Source: ZC4RG30 sp035556135 (lineage in GTDB: Bacteria > Pseudomonadota > Gammaproteobacteria > Steroidobacterales > Steroidobacteraceae). Taken from it: a stretch of 64,000 nucleotides of DNA. Below, in pieces: positions 24,264-33,378 of this stretch. A program made the translations under genes and the position numbers. The stretch covers positions 267,397-331,396 of the forward strand of contig DATMFO010000009.1 in NCBI GenBank assembly GCA_035556135.1. Reading direction: 5' to 3'. The stretch's first letter is position 1, and each line of letters starts with the position of its first letter. The notes beneath the pieces were generated by a model. It saw nothing but the letters and a program-made list of their open reading frames with translations, ran no database searches and had not been told where the DNA came from.

Positions 24264-24995
24264 TCACATGGCACCGCCGCGAAGATGCAGGTAAACAGGG
24301 TCGAATCCCGCCACCGCTTCCAGCGCATGCCGATCCAGCAGCTGCAGCCGGCCGCCATGCAGCTCGGCAAGGTTGGTGCGGCGCATGCACATCAGCGTGC
24401 GGTTCACGTGCACTGCGGAAAGCGCCAGCATGTCACCGAGCTCCGCCTGGGTGAGCGGCACCACGCAGGCATTGTCCTGCGTGAGGCCCAGGGACTCCAG
24501 CCGCCAGAAGACTTCGCACAACAGGTGCGCCGTACGCTGCAGGGCAGTGCGCTGGCCGATGTTCACCACCCACTCCCGCGTGATGGATTCTTCCACCGCA
24601 CCGGCCCACCACAGTGCGCGCGCCAGGCGCGGGTGCCGCTCGAGCAGGGACAGCGCGCTTGCTGGCGGCAGCCAGGCCACGGTCACGGGGCTGAGCGTGG
24701 CGATGGAGTGATCCATGCGCCGCAGCAGCAGTACGCCCAGGTCGCTGACGTCGCCGGGCAGCATGAGGCCCACGATCTGCCGGCGGCCGTCGGGCAGCAG
24801 CTTGTAGCGGCAGGCGATTCCCTCAAGGATGGCGAAGATGCCCTCGGGCGGGCACCGCTCCTCGACGAAGCAGGCATGGGCACCGATGCGCCTTTCCATG
24901 CACAGCGCCGCGAGCAGCGCGCCGCGCTCCTCGTCGTCTAGCGGACAAAACCCCTGCAGCCGGCGGAGGAGATGCCCGGCGTGCTCCAGACTCAT
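24264..24995 (-). CDS. Crp/Fnr-family transcriptional regulator
   Basis: 243 residues. An N-terminal cyclic-nucleotide-binding-like beta roll (about 15-125, with GIFAILEGIACRYKLLPDGRRQIVGLMLPGD) is followed by a helix-turn-helix (LTQAELGDMLALSAVHVNRTL, about 178-198). It lacks the Fnr N-terminal Cys cluster, so a direct oxygen sensor is unlikely; the effector is unknown. It probably forms an operon with the downstream hybrid kinase. Confidence 0.92.
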   Translation of the reverse strand: MSLEHAGHLLRRLQGFCPLDDEERGALLAALCMERRIGAHACFVEERCPPEGIFAILEGIACRYKLLPDGRRQIVGLMLPGDVSDLGVLLLRRMDHSIATLSPVTVAWLPPASALSLLERHPRLARALWWAGAVEESITREWVVNIGQRTALQRTAHLLCEVFWRLESLGLTQDNACVVPLTQAELGDMLALSAVHVNRTLMCMRRTNLAELHGGRLQLLDRHALEAVAGFDPVYLHLRGGAM

Positions 24996-25171
24996 CGACG
25001 CCTCCGGCGGTATTCTCAGCGGCGGCCTTCGGTATGCGGCGGCAGGTTCACTGTTAACATAAGGGCAGATCGGGAACGTTAACCCAGATCAGTGACCGCC
25101 GGGGCGATGGGCGGGCCGGGGGGTGGTGAGCCCGGCGGGAAGGGCGGCCGGCGAAAAGCCCTCTCAGCGGC

Positions 25172-25177
25172 TATAAT
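25172..25177 (+). promoter_or_regulatory. gyrB promoter -10 element
   Basis: A perfect TATAAT about 26 bases before the gyrB ATG implies a leader of roughly 20 nt. No good -35 is seen at 17 bp upstream, as in supercoiling-sensitive gyr promoters. Two GTTAAC palindromes (25053-25058 and 25078-25083), 25 bp apart, lie further upstream and could serve the crp side or bind a regulator. Confidence 0.5.
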
Positions 25178-25203
25178 AATAAGGTGCAAACTCCGGGTGG
25201 CCC

Positions 25204-27639
25204 ATGACCGCTGAAAACACCTATACGTCCAGTCATATCAAGGTTTTGAAGGGCCTTGACGCGGTGCGCAAGCGCCCGGGCATGTATATCGGCGACACCG
25301 ACGATGGCACCGGCCTGCACCACATGGTGTTCGAGGTGGTGGACAACGCCATCGATGAAGCCCTGGCCGGACACTGCAACCGCATCCAGGTGATCATCCA
25401 CGCCGACGAGTCGGTCACCGTGCGCGACAACGGCCGCGGCATTCCCGTCGACATCCACCCCGAAGAGGGACGCTCTGCAGCCGAGGTCGTGATGACCGTG
25501 CTGCATGCCGGCGGCAAGTTCGATGACAGCTCCTACAAGGTATCCGGCGGCCTGCATGGCGTCGGCGTGTCGGTGGTCAATGCGCTCTCCGACGTGCTTA
25601 ACCTCACCATCCACCAGAGCGGCAAGGTCCACACGCAGCAGTACCGCCTGGGCACCCCGGTTGCCCCGCTGGCCGCAACCGGCACCACCACCGATCGCGG
25701 CACCACGGTGCACTTCAAGCCGTCGCCCACCATCTTCACCAACATCAACTTCGAATACGAGGTGCTGGCCAAGCGCCTGCGCGAGCTGTCGTTCCTCAAT
25801 TCAGGCGTGCGCATCGAGCTGAAGGACGAGCGCGACGACAAGACCGACGTCTTCGAGCACGAGGGCGGGCTGAAGGCCTTCGTGCAGTACCTGAACCGGG
25901 CGCGCACCGCCATCCATCCCACCGTGCTGCATTTCACCGCGCAGGAAGGATCGATCGGCGTCGAGGTGGCGCTGCAGTGGAATGACTCCTACCAGGAGAC
26001 GATGCTCTGCTACACCAACAACATCCCGCAGCGCGATGGCGGCACGCATCTGTCCGGCTTCCGCGCCGCGCTCACGCGCACGCTGAACGACTACATCGAG
26101 AAAGAAGCCAAGAAGGAAAAGGTCGCCACCACCGGTGACGACGCCCGCGAGGGCCTCACGGCCATTCTCTCGGTGAAGCTGCCCGATCCGAAGTTCTCCT
26201 CGCAGACCAAGGACAAGCTGGTCTCCTCCGAGGTGAAGGGCCCGGTTGAAACCCGCGTGGCCGAGAAGCTCGCCGAGTTCCTGCTCGAGAAGCCGGCCGA
26301 GGCGAAGAACATCGTCGGCAAGATCATCGACGCCGCCCGCGCCCGCGAGGCCGCGCGCAAGGCGCGCGAGATGACCCGTCGCAAGGGTGCACTCGACATC
26401 GCCGGCCTGCCCGGCAAGCTGGCCGACTGCCAGGAGAAGGATCCCGCGCTGTCGGAGATCTTCATCGTCGAGGGCGACAGCGCCGGAGGCTCGGCCAAGC
26501 AGGGCAGGGACCGCCGCACCCAGGCCATCCTGCCGCTGAAGGGCAAGATCCTCAACGTGGAGCGCGCCCGCTTCGACAAGATGATCTCCTCGCAGGAGGT
26601 GGGCACGCTGATCACCGCACTGGGCTGCGGCATCGGCAAGGACGATTTCAACATCGACAAGCTGCGCTACCACCGCATCATCATCATGACCGACGCCGAC
26701 GTCGACGGCTCGCACATCCGCACGCTGCTGCTGACCTTCTTCTACCGGCAGATACCGCTGCTGATCGAGCGCGGCCACATCTACATCGCGCAGCCGCCGC
26801 TCTACAAGGTGAAGCGCGGCAAGCACGAGCTCTACGTGAAGGATGACGCCGAGCTCAACCAGATCCTGCTCAACAATGCCGTGGACGGCGCCGCGCTGCA
26901 TGTCACCGAGGGCGCGCCGCCGCTGCAGGGCTCGAGCCTGGAGATGCTGGCCCGCCAGTACATGGAGGTGCAGGCCATCATCAAGCGCTGGAGCCGCCGC
27001 TACGACGCGCGGCTGCTGGAGCAGCTCATCTACCAGCCGCCGCTGACGGCCGGCGACTTCGGCCATGCCGACCGCCTGCGCGAGTGGGCCGCCGGGCTGC
27101 AGGGCGCGCTGAATGCGCCGCAGGATGCCGCGCGGCGCTACCAGATCGAAGTGCAACCGGGACCGGAATCCTCCGAGGCCGCCGCCGAAGACCTGCGCCC
27201 CGCGCGCCTGCATGTGCGCCGCACCGAGCACGGCACCACGCACGAGAAGGCCCTGCCGCCGGAGTTCTTCGCATCGGCCGAATACGGCCAGATCGCCGAG
27301 CTCGGCCGCACGCTGCAGGGCCTGATCGGCGAGGGCGCCCATGTGGTCAGCGGTTCGCAACGCCGTGATGTCGGCTCCTTCAAGGAAGCGATCACCTGGC
27401 TGTTCGACCAGGCGCGCAAGGGCCAGACCATGCAGCGCTACAAGGGCCTGGGCGAGATGAATCCCGAGCAGCTGTGGGAAACCACCATCTGCCCGGATAC
27501 CCGTCGCCTGCTGCAGGTGAGGATCGAGGACGCCATCGCCGCGGACGACATCTTCAACACGCTGATGGGTGACCAGGTGGAGCCGCGGCGCGAGTTCATC
27601 GAGAAGAACGCACTGGCCGTGGCGAACCTCGACATCTGA
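25204..27639 (+). CDS. gyrB: DNA gyrase subunit B
   Basis: 811 residues. GHKL ATPase domain (VVDNAIDEALAG, then GGLHGVGVSVVNALS), transducer domain, and TOPRIM domain (EGDSAGGSAKQGRDR, DADVDGSHI). The roughly 170-residue insertion of Gram-negative GyrB is present (about 560-730). The C-terminus matches GyrB (RREFIEKNALAVANLDI). With GyrA it introduces negative supercoils. It is separated from recF by two antisense regulatory genes, unlike the usual adjacency. Confidence 0.98.
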   Translation: MTAENTYTSSHIKVLKGLDAVRKRPGMYIGDTDDGTGLHHMVFEVVDNAIDEALAGHCNRIQVIIHADESVTVRDNGRGIPVDIHPEEGRSAAEVVMTVLHAGGKFDDSSYKVSGGLHGVGVSVVNALSDVLNLTIHQSGKVHTQQYRLGTPVAPLAATGTTTDRGTTVHFKPSPTIFTNINFEYEVLAKRLRELSFLNSGVRIELKDERDDKTDVFEHEGGLKAFVQYLNRARTAIHPTVLHFTAQEGSIGVEVALQWNDSYQETMLCYTNNIPQRDGGTHLSGFRAALTRTLNDYIEKEAKKEKVATTGDDAREGLTAILSVKLPDPKFSSQTKDKLVSSEVKGPVETRVAEKLAEFLLEKPAEAKNIVGKIIDAARAREAARKAREMTRRKGALDIAGLPGKLADCQEKDPALSEIFIVEGDSAGGSAKQGRDRRTQAILPLKGKILNVERARFDKMISSQEVGTLITALGCGIGKDDFNIDKLRYHRIIIMTDADVDGSHIRTLLLTFFYRQIPLLIERGHIYIAQPPLYKVKRGKHELYVKDDAELNQILLNNAVDGAALHVTEGAPPLQGSSLEMLARQYMEVQAIIKRWSRRYDARLLEQLIYQPPLTAGDFGHADRLREWAAGLQGALNAPQDAARRYQIEVQPGPESSEAAAEDLRPARLHVRRTEHGTTHEKALPPEFFASAEYGQIAELGRTLQGLIGEGAHVVSGSQRRDVGSFKEAITWLFDQARKGQTMQRYKGLGEMNPEQLWETTICPDTRRLLQVRIEDAIAADDIFNTLMGDQVEPRREFIEKNALAVANLDI

Positions 27640-27647
27640 CGACGGCC

Positions 27648-28856
27648 TCAGCTGGCGACCGCGTCCTCCCAGGAGGCAAAGCGGTTGCGTCCCGATCCCT
27701 TGGCCTGGTACAGCGCCGCATCGGCGTGCCGGTACAGCAGGTCGAAACCGCCCTGCAGGTTGGTGGCGATGCCCAGCCCCACCGACACGGTGAAGCGGGT
27801 CGGTGATTCCACTGCACGCACTGCTGCCAGCAGCCGCGTTGCGATCTGCTCGGCACCATGCCGGTCGCAGTCGCGCGCGAAGATCAGGAACTCGTCGCCG
27901 CCCAGGCGGGCAGTGATATCGCCCGGCCTCACGCTGCCGCTCAGCGCGGCGGCCAGCGCGCGCAGCACGTCATCGCCTGTCTTGTGGCCGAGGGTGTCAT
28001 TGATCTGCTTGAAGTGGTCCACGTCCACCAGCAGCGCTGCATGGCTGTGCACTTCCGGGGTGGACCACAGTTCATTGATCGCCGCCATCGCGCCGCGGCG
28101 GTTTGGCAGGCCGGTGAGCGGGTCCTGCATCGAGGAGTGGTAGTGTCGCCGCACCTCTGCCTGCTGCGCGTGCTGGCGTCGCGCGTACAGGTAGCCCAGC
28201 AGCATCGACAGCAACAGCGCCACGCCGCCGCTGACCCGCTCGATGCGATGGAAGTGCGCTTCCTGCGAGAGGTAGTAGTCGAGCCCGAAATCCACGCCCA
28301 CGAATCCGGCCACCTGGCCCGCGCTGTCGAAGATGGGTGCGTGGCCGCTGAGGAACATGCCGTAGTCGTCGACCTGGAAGCCGGGCGTGACGTACGTCTT
28401 CCCCGCTGACAGGCGCTGCAGCCAGTCGTCGCGGTATTCCTCGCGCTGCTCGTACAGCTCCAGGTAGCGTGAAGCCTTCAGTCCGCCGCGACTTGCGGCA
28501 AATTGCGCATCCTGCGCGGTGTCGAGGATGAAGCGCGCCTGGCCGTCGATGATTCCCATGGTGTACACGTAGTACGCCTCGGGCCAGCGTTCGTGCAGGC
28601 GAACCAGGGGTGTGCGCGCCCTGGCCAGCATGGCCTCGTCGGCGGTGCCGGCGAGCAGCTCGCGGTGCAGGTCGCCATCCACATGGGTGGCTGCCAGGCG
28701 CGCCACCTGGTCCACGTCCAGGCGCAGCACCTGCAGGCGTGCTTCGCGTGCGAGGAACTGCGGCACCAGCACCAGCGACAGCAGCGTCACGGCGATGAGC
28801 ACCGTGGCGACCAGCAGCGTGCGGAGCTGGAATTGCAGCAGCGGCGGGCGGGGCAT
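27648..28856 (-). CDS. diguanylate cyclase with periplasmic sensor domain
   Basis: 402 residues. Membrane helix (about 11-34), an extracytoplasmic sensor region (about 35-185), a second helix (about 188-207), then a GGDEF domain with the intact active site GGDEF (318-322). RPGD five residues before it is an RxxD inhibitory site for product feedback. It makes cyclic-di-GMP. It overlaps the upstream TonB-C-like gene by one base (TGATG), so the two are translationally linked. Confidence 0.94.
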   Translation of the reverse strand: MPRPPLLQFQLRTLLVATVLIAVTLLSLVLVPQFLAREARLQVLRLDVDQVARLAATHVDGDLHRELLAGTADEAMLARARTPLVRLHERWPEAYYVYTMGIIDGQARFILDTAQDAQFAASRGGLKASRYLELYEQREEYRDDWLQRLSAGKTYVTPGFQVDDYGMFLSGHAPIFDSAGQVAGFVGVDFGLDYYLSQEAHFHRIERVSGGVALLLSMLLGYLYARRQHAQQAEVRRHYHSSMQDPLTGLPNRRGAMAAINELWSTPEVHSHAALLVDVDHFKQINDTLGHKTGDDVLRALAAALSGSVRPGDITARLGGDEFLIFARDCDRHGAEQIATRLLAAVRAVESPTRFTVSVGLGIATNLQGGFDLLYRHADAALYQAKGSGRNRFASWEDAVAS

Positions 28857-29224
28857 CAGGGCAGGAATTCGACAGTCAGTGCCAGCAGCAGCAGGCGCCG
28901 GTGCGGGTTCTCGAACTCGAAGGTCTTCACCGTGTCGAGTGCGGCGAGGCCGAAGCCATGGCCGCCGGGCTGCTCGCTCACCACCTGTGCCTCGAGCACC
29001 TGGCCTGCGTCATTGAGCAGCACATCCACCACGACCACGCCGTCGAGGGCGGCGGCCTTCGCCGCCGCGGGAAAATGTTGTTCCGGGGTGTCACCGCGCA
29101 GCAGCCGCAACTGTGCGGCCTGTTCGCCCTCGAGCCGCAGCGCGCGCGGGTTCTCGATGCGCTGGGCCATCGCGGGCAGGGACATCAGCAGGCCCGCAGA
29201 GGCCAGTGGCACCAGGGTCTTCAT
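28856..29224 (-). CDS. small exported protein with TonB C-terminal-like domain
   Basis: 122 residues from the ATG at 29224, which follows AAAGG and begins a clear Sec signal peptide (MKTLVPLASAGLLMSLPAMA); the upstream 12 codons are not needed. The remainder resembles a TonB C-terminal domain (FPAAAKAAALDGVVVVDVLL, then a VLEAQVVSEQP strand), but with no membrane anchor or Pro-rich linker, so it would be soluble in the periplasm and not an energy transducer. Coupled with the diguanylate cyclase; it might modulate that sensor domain. Confidence 0.7.
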   Translation of the reverse strand: MKTLVPLASAGLLMSLPAMAQRIENPRALRLEGEQAAQLRLLRGDTPEQHFPAAAKAAALDGVVVVDVLLNDAGQVLEAQVVSEQPGGHGFGLAALDTVKTFEFENPHRRLLLLALTVEFLP

Positions 29225-29320
29225 GGGGGCCTTTGCGGAGTCAACTGGTGCATGGGGCAATTATGCCTGCAGGCAGGCTGGGACCCATCGTCGCGGTGCA
29301 CACTTCCGGACTCCGCCACT

Positions 29321-30196
29321 TCATTGCTGACTGCGAAAAAGGGCCAGCGCCTGGCGGGCGGCAGGGCCTGCGGCTTCGCCCCGGACCAGCACCACATACA
29401 GCGGCATGCGCCGCTCGCCGCCCACCGCCAGGGGCAGCGGCTTCAGGCGTCCGGCGGCGATGTCATCGGCGACGAGATGCACGGGTAGCCAGGCGTAAGC
29501 CAGGCCGGCGCGGACCACGGCATGGGATGCCTCCAGCGAGGCCACTGTCCAGCGCTGCTGGGCCCCGAGCCAGCCCTCATCGCGCGGATGCAGGCGTCCG
29601 GAATCACGCACCACCATCTGGGTGTGCCGGGCGAGATCATCCACGCCAAGTTCGCGCTGCAGCTGGTGCAGCGGATGCGATGGCGCGGCAACGCCTGCAA
29701 GGACCACATCCATCAACCATTCGCCCAGAAAACCCTGCGGCACGCGCGTGGTGACGACCACATCGGCAGTGCCGCTGGTGATCGCTTCCTCCGCACCGGA
29801 AAGCACGGCATCCGCATGGGAGAGGGTGGTATCGGGGCAGCCCTCGCGCAGCGCGGCGAGGATCTGCAGCAGCTTCTGCTGCGGAAAGGCGGCATCGACC
29901 ACCAGGCGAAGCCCGGCCTCCCAGCCGGCGTCGATGGCATGGGCCAGTGCCTCCAGGCGCTGGAACTGATCGACGATGGAGCGGCTGCGCCGGAGCAGGG
30001 TGGCGCCGGCGGCCGTCAGCTCGGCCTTGCGGCCGCGGATTTCCAGCAGCTGCACGCCGAGTGACCGCTGGAGCTGGGAAATGGCGTAACTGATGGCGGA
30101 CTGGCTGCGGTGCAGGCGCGCGGCGGCCTGGGCGAAACCTCCGGCATCCACCACGGCGGCCAGCACCTGCCACTGGTCGATGGAGGTGTGCAGCAT
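29321..30196 (-). CDS. LysR-family transcriptional regulator
   Basis: 291 residues. N-terminal winged helix-turn-helix (about 5-63; FAQAAARLHRSQSAISYAISQLQ) and a periplasmic-binding-protein-like effector domain. Divergent from the pirin gene with a 104-bp gap, the classical arrangement for a LysR regulator controlling its neighbour. Confidence 0.94.
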   Translation of the reverse strand: MLHTSIDQWQVLAAVVDAGGFAQAAARLHRSQSAISYAISQLQRSLGVQLLEIRGRKAELTAAGATLLRRSRSIVDQFQRLEALAHAIDAGWEAGLRLVVDAAFPQQKLLQILAALREGCPDTTLSHADAVLSGAEEAITSGTADVVVTTRVPQGFLGEWLMDVVLAGVAAPSHPLHQLQRELGVDDLARHTQMVVRDSGRLHPRDEGWLGAQQRWTVASLEASHAVVRAGLAYAWLPVHLVADDIAAGRLKPLPLAVGGERRMPLYVVLVRGEAAGPAARQALALFRSQQ

Positions 30197-30300
30197 TGCG
30201 GATTTATCGAAAACCCTGATCTGTCAGGCCGGATATTCGCGCTTTTTAATTGGATCGGCAAATCCCATGCTATGCCTCATCCAGATACCGGGAGAGCGCC

Positions 30301-31005
30301 ATGCAGGATATCCGCCGCAGCGAGGAGAGGGGACATGCCGACCATGGCTGGCTGGACAGCCGCCACAGCTTCTCCTTCGCAGACTACTTCGATCCGCAGC
30401 ATGTGCAGTTCGGCGTGCTGCGCGTGATCAACGAGGATCGCGTCGCCCCGGGTGGCGGCTTCGGCTCCCATCCCCATCGCGACATGGAGATCATCAGCTA
30501 CGTGCTCGACGGCGCGCTGCGGCACCGTGATTCCATGGGCACCGGCTCGGAAATCGTGCCCGGCGATGTGCAGCGCATGAGCGCGGGCACCGGTGTGTTC
30601 CACAGCGAGATGAATGCCTCGGCCGCAGCGCCGGTGCATTTCCTGCAGATCTGGATCTTTCCGGATCGCAGCGGAATCACGCCTGAATATGAACAGAAGC
30701 ATTTTGCGCCGGAGGAGAAGCGCGGCCGGCTGCGGCTGATCGTCTCGCCGGATGGCGCGCAGGATTCCGTGCGCATCCACCAGGATGCGCGCATCCACGC
30801 CGGGCTGTTCGATGACGATGAGCAGGCGACACTGGCGCTCGCTCCGGGACGGCGCGCCTACGTGCACCTGGTGCGCGGCTCGCTGCGCGTGAATGGCACG
30901 CAGCTCGCTGGCGGCGATGCGGTGAAGCTCAGCGATACCAGCGAGGTGAAGCTGGAAGGCGGGCAGGGCGCCGAAGTGCTGGTGTTCGACCTGCCGGGAA
31001 TGTGA
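30301..31005 (+). CDS. pirin family protein
   Basis: 234 residues from the ATG at 30301, preceded by GGGAGAG. Bicupin protein with the metal motif SHPHRDMEIISYVLDG (about 58-73) and the downstream FHSEMN (His/Glu ligands). Prokaryotic pirins bind iron and some act as quercetin dioxygenases. Probably controlled by the divergent LysR regulator. Confidence 0.93.
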   Translation: MQDIRRSEERGHADHGWLDSRHSFSFADYFDPQHVQFGVLRVINEDRVAPGGGFGSHPHRDMEIISYVLDGALRHRDSMGTGSEIVPGDVQRMSAGTGVFHSEMNASAAAPVHFLQIWIFPDRSGITPEYEQKHFAPEEKRGRLRLIVSPDGAQDSVRIHQDARIHAGLFDDDEQATLALAPGRRAYVHLVRGSLRVNGTQLAGGDAVKLSDTSEVKLEGGQGAEVLVFDLPGM

Positions 31006-31091
31006 AGTACGGCAGATTGCGGTGGCGTCGGCGCTGCCAGACTCCCGGAGTCCGGATATCGCAATATTCCGTCAAATCGCTTCGCCTCGTG

Positions 31092-31595
31092 ATGGATCAC
31101 ACGCCGACAGAAGTCACCGTCCCGGTCGATACCTTCCAGCTGGCGCAGCCAGACCAGGTGCTGTGTGCGCGGCTCAATGGCAGCTTCGCGCTGTGCATCA
31201 GCGATGAGCTGGAAGATGCCGGCGCGCTGATCCATGTGCAGGCCGGCCGCCCCGGTCGCGTGGGCACCAATCCCGATCTCACCGACAACACGCTTTCCAC
31301 CGACCTGCTGCTGCTGGATCGCTGCCTGCATGAGCTGCGCGAGGCCGAGCCACGCGCACGCCACTGGCAGGCACGTTTCATCGCGCATGCGGATCCGGCG
31401 GCGGGCGGTTACGAGCGCCTGTCGGCGTTGCAGGCTTTCGTCGAGGTGTACCTTGAGGACACGGGCGTGCGCCTGACTTCGGCGGCCATGCACGATGGGC
31501 CGGTGCGCATGCTGGCCTTCCGCCCATCGCTGCGGCAGCTGCGTTGCGAGGCCGACTCTGTCGACACCACGCAGCGGATGACGCTGCTTCCCTGA
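31092..31595 (+). CDS. conserved protein with weak CheD resemblance
   Basis: 167 residues from the ATG at 31092 (MDHTPTEVTVPVD). The pattern 'LCARLNGSFALCISD...GALIHV' recalls CheD chemoreceptor glutamine deamidases (LGSC-VAVCLYD...MNHF), but Phe stands where CheD has its catalytic Cys, so it is unlikely to be an active deamidase. A His is retained. No chemotaxis genes are nearby. The family call is tentative. Confidence 0.45.
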   Translation: MDHTPTEVTVPVDTFQLAQPDQVLCARLNGSFALCISDELEDAGALIHVQAGRPGRVGTNPDLTDNTLSTDLLLLDRCLHELREAEPRARHWQARFIAHADPAAGGYERLSALQAFVEVYLEDTGVRLTSAAMHDGPVRMLAFRPSLRQLRCEADSVDTTQRMTLLP

Positions 31596-31644
31596 CGCCC
31601 GGGCGTTACCGGCCCGGCTACACTTGGCGCGCCTCACGCACGCC

Positions 31645-33249
31645 ATGAAACTCCCCTTCCTCTCCACGCCCAATCGTCTCTGCCTGGTCCTGGCGCTGTG
31701 GATCGTGCTCACCTGCAATGCGGCGTTCTGGAAACTGCTGTTCGCCGTGCAGGGCACTGCGCTGCGTGCGCTGCTGTTCGCCGCGTCACTGGGCGTCGCG
31801 CTGGCGGGACTGAACCTGCTGCTGTTGCGGCTGCCTTCGCCGGGGTGGCTGCTGCGTCCCGTGCTCAGTGTCCTGGTGCTGCTCGCCGCGGCCGCCGGCT
31901 GGTTCATGGACACCTGGGGCGTGGCCCTGGATTCGGAAATGCTGCGCAATGCGCTGCAGACGGATTTCGCCGAAGCGCGGGATTTCATCGGCTGGCCATT
32001 GCTGTGGCGGCTGCTGTGGGTGGCGGGCCCGGCGATCGCACTGGTGTGGGTGGTGGCGCTGCGCGTGCAGGATGCCTGGCAGGTAACGCGTGACTGGGTG
32101 CTGGGCTGCCTGGCCGGCGTGGCCCTGGTGTTCATCGCAGGCCTGCCCATGTATGGCCACTACGTCTCGTACTTCCGCAACGAGGCCAGCGCGCGCTACC
32201 TGATCGCGCCGGCCAACGTGGTGGTGGGCTCGGTGCGGCTGCTGCGCAAGTCGCTGCAGGTGCAGGGCCCGCATGTGGCGGTGGGGCTGGATGCACGGCG
32301 CCCCGCGCAATCGGCGCGGCCGCTGCTGATGGTGCTGGTGGTGGGCGAGACCGCGCGCGCGGCGAACTTCTCGCTGGGCGGCTATGCGCGCGACACGAAT
32401 CCCGGGCTCGCGCGCCGCGGCGTCTTCTACTTCACCGACGTCACTGCCTGCGGCACGGCGACGGCCATGTCGCTGCCCTGCATGTTCTCTGATCTGCCGC
32501 GCGAGGAATTCCGCCTGGGCGAGGCGCGGCGCCGCGATTCAGTGCTCGACATCCTGCAGCGCGCCGGCGTGGCCGTGCGCTGGATCGAGAACCAGTCCGG
32601 CTGCAAGGGCGTGTGCGACCGCGTGCCCAACGAGATGGCGGCGCCGTATTTCCCCGCGGCGTGCAGCCGCGATGAATGCCTGGACGAAACGCTGCTGCAT
32701 GCGCTCGACGCACAGCTCCCGCAGGTCACCGGCGATACGCTGCTCGTCCTGCATGCAATGGGCAGCCACGGCCCGGCCTATCATCGACGGGCGCCCCCCG
32801 GCCATGCGCCCTTCCAGCCCGCCTGCGAGACCCGGCGCATCGAGACCTGCAGCGACGAGGCCATCGTCAATGCCTACGACAACACCATCTTCTATACCGA
32901 CCACATCCTGGCCGGACTGATCGACCGGCTAGCCGCGGCCCGCGAGGTCGACCCGGTGCTGCTCTATGTCTCGGACCACGGCGAATCCCTGGGGGAGCGG
33001 GGACTGTACCTGCATGGCCAGCCCTGGGCCCTCGCACCGGCCCTCCAGAAGCAGGTTCCCATGCTTTTGTGGCTTCCGAACAACAGCATTTCCCGCCTGG
33101 GCATCGGTACCGCGTGCCTGCGCAAGGGCCTCTCCCAGCCCCGGTCCCATGATCACCTTTCGCATACCTTGCTGGGCATGGCAGGGATTGAAACAAACGC
33201 TTACCGGCCAAACCTCGACTTGATTGCCAGCTGCCGATCGGTCTATTGA
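31645..33249 (+). CDS. phosphoethanolamine transferase (EptA/sulfatase-like)
   Basis: 534 residues from the ATG at 31645 (a TTG seven codons upstream is less likely). Five N-terminal membrane helices (about 1-180) precede a periplasmic sulfatase-fold domain. Catalytic features: GETARAANFSLGGYARD with the metal-binding Glu, Thr273 in GTATAMSLPCMF as nucleophile, and SDHGESLGE with zinc ligands near residue 441. It transfers phosphoethanolamine from phosphatidylethanolamine, usually to lipid A, lowering surface charge. No two-component regulator is adjacent; it looks like a chromosomal housekeeping-type homologue. Confidence 0.92.
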   Translation: MKLPFLSTPNRLCLVLALWIVLTCNAAFWKLLFAVQGTALRALLFAASLGVALAGLNLLLLRLPSPGWLLRPVLSVLVLLAAAAGWFMDTWGVALDSEMLRNALQTDFAEARDFIGWPLLWRLLWVAGPAIALVWVVALRVQDAWQVTRDWVLGCLAGVALVFIAGLPMYGHYVSYFRNEASARYLIAPANVVVGSVRLLRKSLQVQGPHVAVGLDARRPAQSARPLLMVLVVGETARAANFSLGGYARDTNPGLARRGVFYFTDVTACGTATAMSLPCMFSDLPREEFRLGEARRRDSVLDILQRAGVAVRWIENQSGCKGVCDRVPNEMAAPYFPAACSRDECLDETLLHALDAQLPQVTGDTLLVLHAMGSHGPAYHRRAPPGHAPFQPACETRRIETCSDEAIVNAYDNTIFYTDHILAGLIDRLAAAREVDPVLLYVSDHGESLGERGLYLHGQPWALAPALQKQVPMLLWLPNNSISRLGIGTACLRKGLSQPRSHDHLSHTLLGMAGIETNAYRPNLDLIASCRSVY

Positions 33250-33291
33250 CTGAAATCGGACCTCCGTCACAATGCCGCCTTGTCGTAGCAA

Positions 33292-33350
33292 CACAACAAT
33301 TGGTTGTGGCGCTCAATGAAGCTATTATTGCCGCGCACCGATAATCGGTG
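33292..33350 (+). promoter_or_regulatory. candidate promoter of first OMP gene with two dyads
   Basis: TTGGTT (33300-33305) and TATTAT (33323-33328) are separated by 17 bp. Two palindromes bracket it: CACAAC-aattg-GTTGTG (33292-33308) over the -35 and CACCGAT-a-ATCGGTG (33336-33350) at the expected start of transcription. Positions suit repressor operators; no regulator is known. Confidence 0.45.
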
Positions 33351-33378
33351 TGTTAACTCAAATCTGGGAGTCACAGGA

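Noticed and set aside
25053..25083. Paired GTTAAC palindromes as a gyrB promoter element
   Set aside because: Six-base palindromes occur often by chance and neither aligns with the TATAAT at a promoter spacing.
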